This document shows positions 7,615-8,107 of a stretch of 8,107 nucleotides of DNA, piece by piece. The stretch covers positions 1 through 8,107 of the forward strand of contig SFFY01000066.1 of NCBI GenBank assembly GCA_004556745.1, written 5' to 3'. This stretch comes from Bacteroidales bacterium (lineage in GTDB: Bacteria; Bacteroidota; Bacteroidia; Bacteroidales; Bacteroidaceae). Numbering within the stretch: the stretch's first letter is position 1; every line of letters starts with the position of its first letter. Made by a program: the position numbers and the translations under genes. A model generated the notes under the pieces. The model made no database searches and was not told the origin of the DNA. It was given only the letters and a program-made list of their open reading frames with translations.

Positions 7615-8107
7615 ATGAAGAAAGCACTTGATATAAACGAACAAATGCAGCGGCTCAAAGGGCGTGGCATGCTCTTTGACGATGAGGATAAGGCAAAAGA
7701 AATTTTGATGGATGTTGGTTTCTACCGACTAGGTTTTTATTCTTTCCCTTTTGAACAGACATATCCATCTCTTGACAATCGTACGCACATGTTCAAAGTT
7801 GGTACTACATTCAAGGCTGTATATGACCTCTACGAATTTGATATGCAGTTACGCCGTATCTTATTGAATGCCCTTGACCGCATCGAAGTGAACGTGCGTA
7901 CGAAAATAACATATATCGTATCCAATCATTATAAACAATCGCCTACTTGGTTCGCTGATAAAGCCATTATGGAATCTGCGTATGTGGATAGTTTTAAGTC
8001 TAAAGTGTATGATACGATTTTGGGCAACGACGTTATCAAACGACACCACGCAAAACACATAAATGACAAATTTGCGCCTGCCTGGAAAACCATAGAGTTT
8101 ATGACTT
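7615..8107 (+). CDS. Abi_2-family (AbiD/AbiF-like) abortive-infection protein, C-terminus cut by window edge
   Basis: An ATG at 7615 opens 164 codons to the right edge without a stop. The N-terminal INEQMQRLKGRGMLFDDEDK, then VGFYRLGFYSFPF and YDLYEFDMQLRRILLNALDR followed by IEVNVRTKI (to about residue 98), are the recognised pattern of the Abi_2 family, named after lactococcal phage-abortive genes. The final PAWKTIEFMT is where the family's conserved C-terminal half begins; roughly half the protein (full-length members are near 300 residues) is missing. Family members are thought to be HEPN-type RNases, but the expected R-x4-6-H motif would lie in the unseen part. The gene is AT-rich (21/60 G+C in 7681-7740) unlike folE just upstream, which suggests separate acquisition. 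The 46-base gap after folE holds a T6 run (7577-7582) and no clear promoter. Confidence 0.85.
   Translation, partial: MKKALDINEQMQRLKGRGMLFDDEDKAKEILMDVGFYRLGFYSFPFEQTYPSLDNRTHMFKVGTTFKAVYDLYEFDMQLRRILLNALDRIEVNVRTKITYIVSNHYKQSPTWFADKAIMESAYVDSFKSKVYDTILGNDVIKRHHAKHINDKFAPAWKTIEFMT

Overview
The window looks like a stretch of a Bacteroidales chromosome, possibly Prevotellaceae. I infer this from three things: the run of housekeeping genes (valS, a DUF1599 protein, a BT_3928-family membrane protein, tpiA, a SPOR protein, folE), which from memory occurs widely in Bacteroidales in this order; the TAnnTTTG type of promoter element; and leaders that are A/T-rich with little Shine-Dalgarno signal. 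I could not run any database search.

Layout. Positions 1-582 (minus strand) hold a HigBA-type toxin-antitoxin pair. The toxin comes first, the genes overlap by ATGA, and the antitoxin runs off the left edge. Positions 583-765 are a divergent control region. It carries a good promoter for the toxin-antitoxin pair, a 16-bp near-palindrome inside that promoter that is a candidate operator, a possible 12-codon leader ORF, and a perfect -7 element for valS. Positions 766-3450 are valS on the plus strand. Positions 3451-3775 contain no gene but hold a dense array of hairpins bounded by 54-nt inverted arms. All later genes are on the plus strand: DUF1599 protein (3776-4330), BT_3928-family protein (4320-5507, probable TTG start), tpiA (5530-6288), a hairpin terminator with an odd (TA)5(CG)4 loop, a SPOR-domain secreted protein (6395-6949), folE (7005-7568), and the first 164 codons of an Abi_2-family abortive-infection protein (7615 to the right edge).

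How it fits together. DUF1599, BT_3928 and tpiA are packed tightly enough to be one transcript that ends at the hairpin near 6311-6371. The SPOR gene and folE follow as a second unit. The core genes are GC-rich (38/60 in 1681-1740), while both edges are AT-rich (21/60 in 361-420 and in 7681-7740). A conserved housekeeping block is therefore flanked by two accessory toxin or defence-type genes.

I see no wholly new multi-gene system. The least explained parts are the hairpin array at 3496-3752, the control region of the toxin-antitoxin pair, and the incomplete Abi_2 gene.
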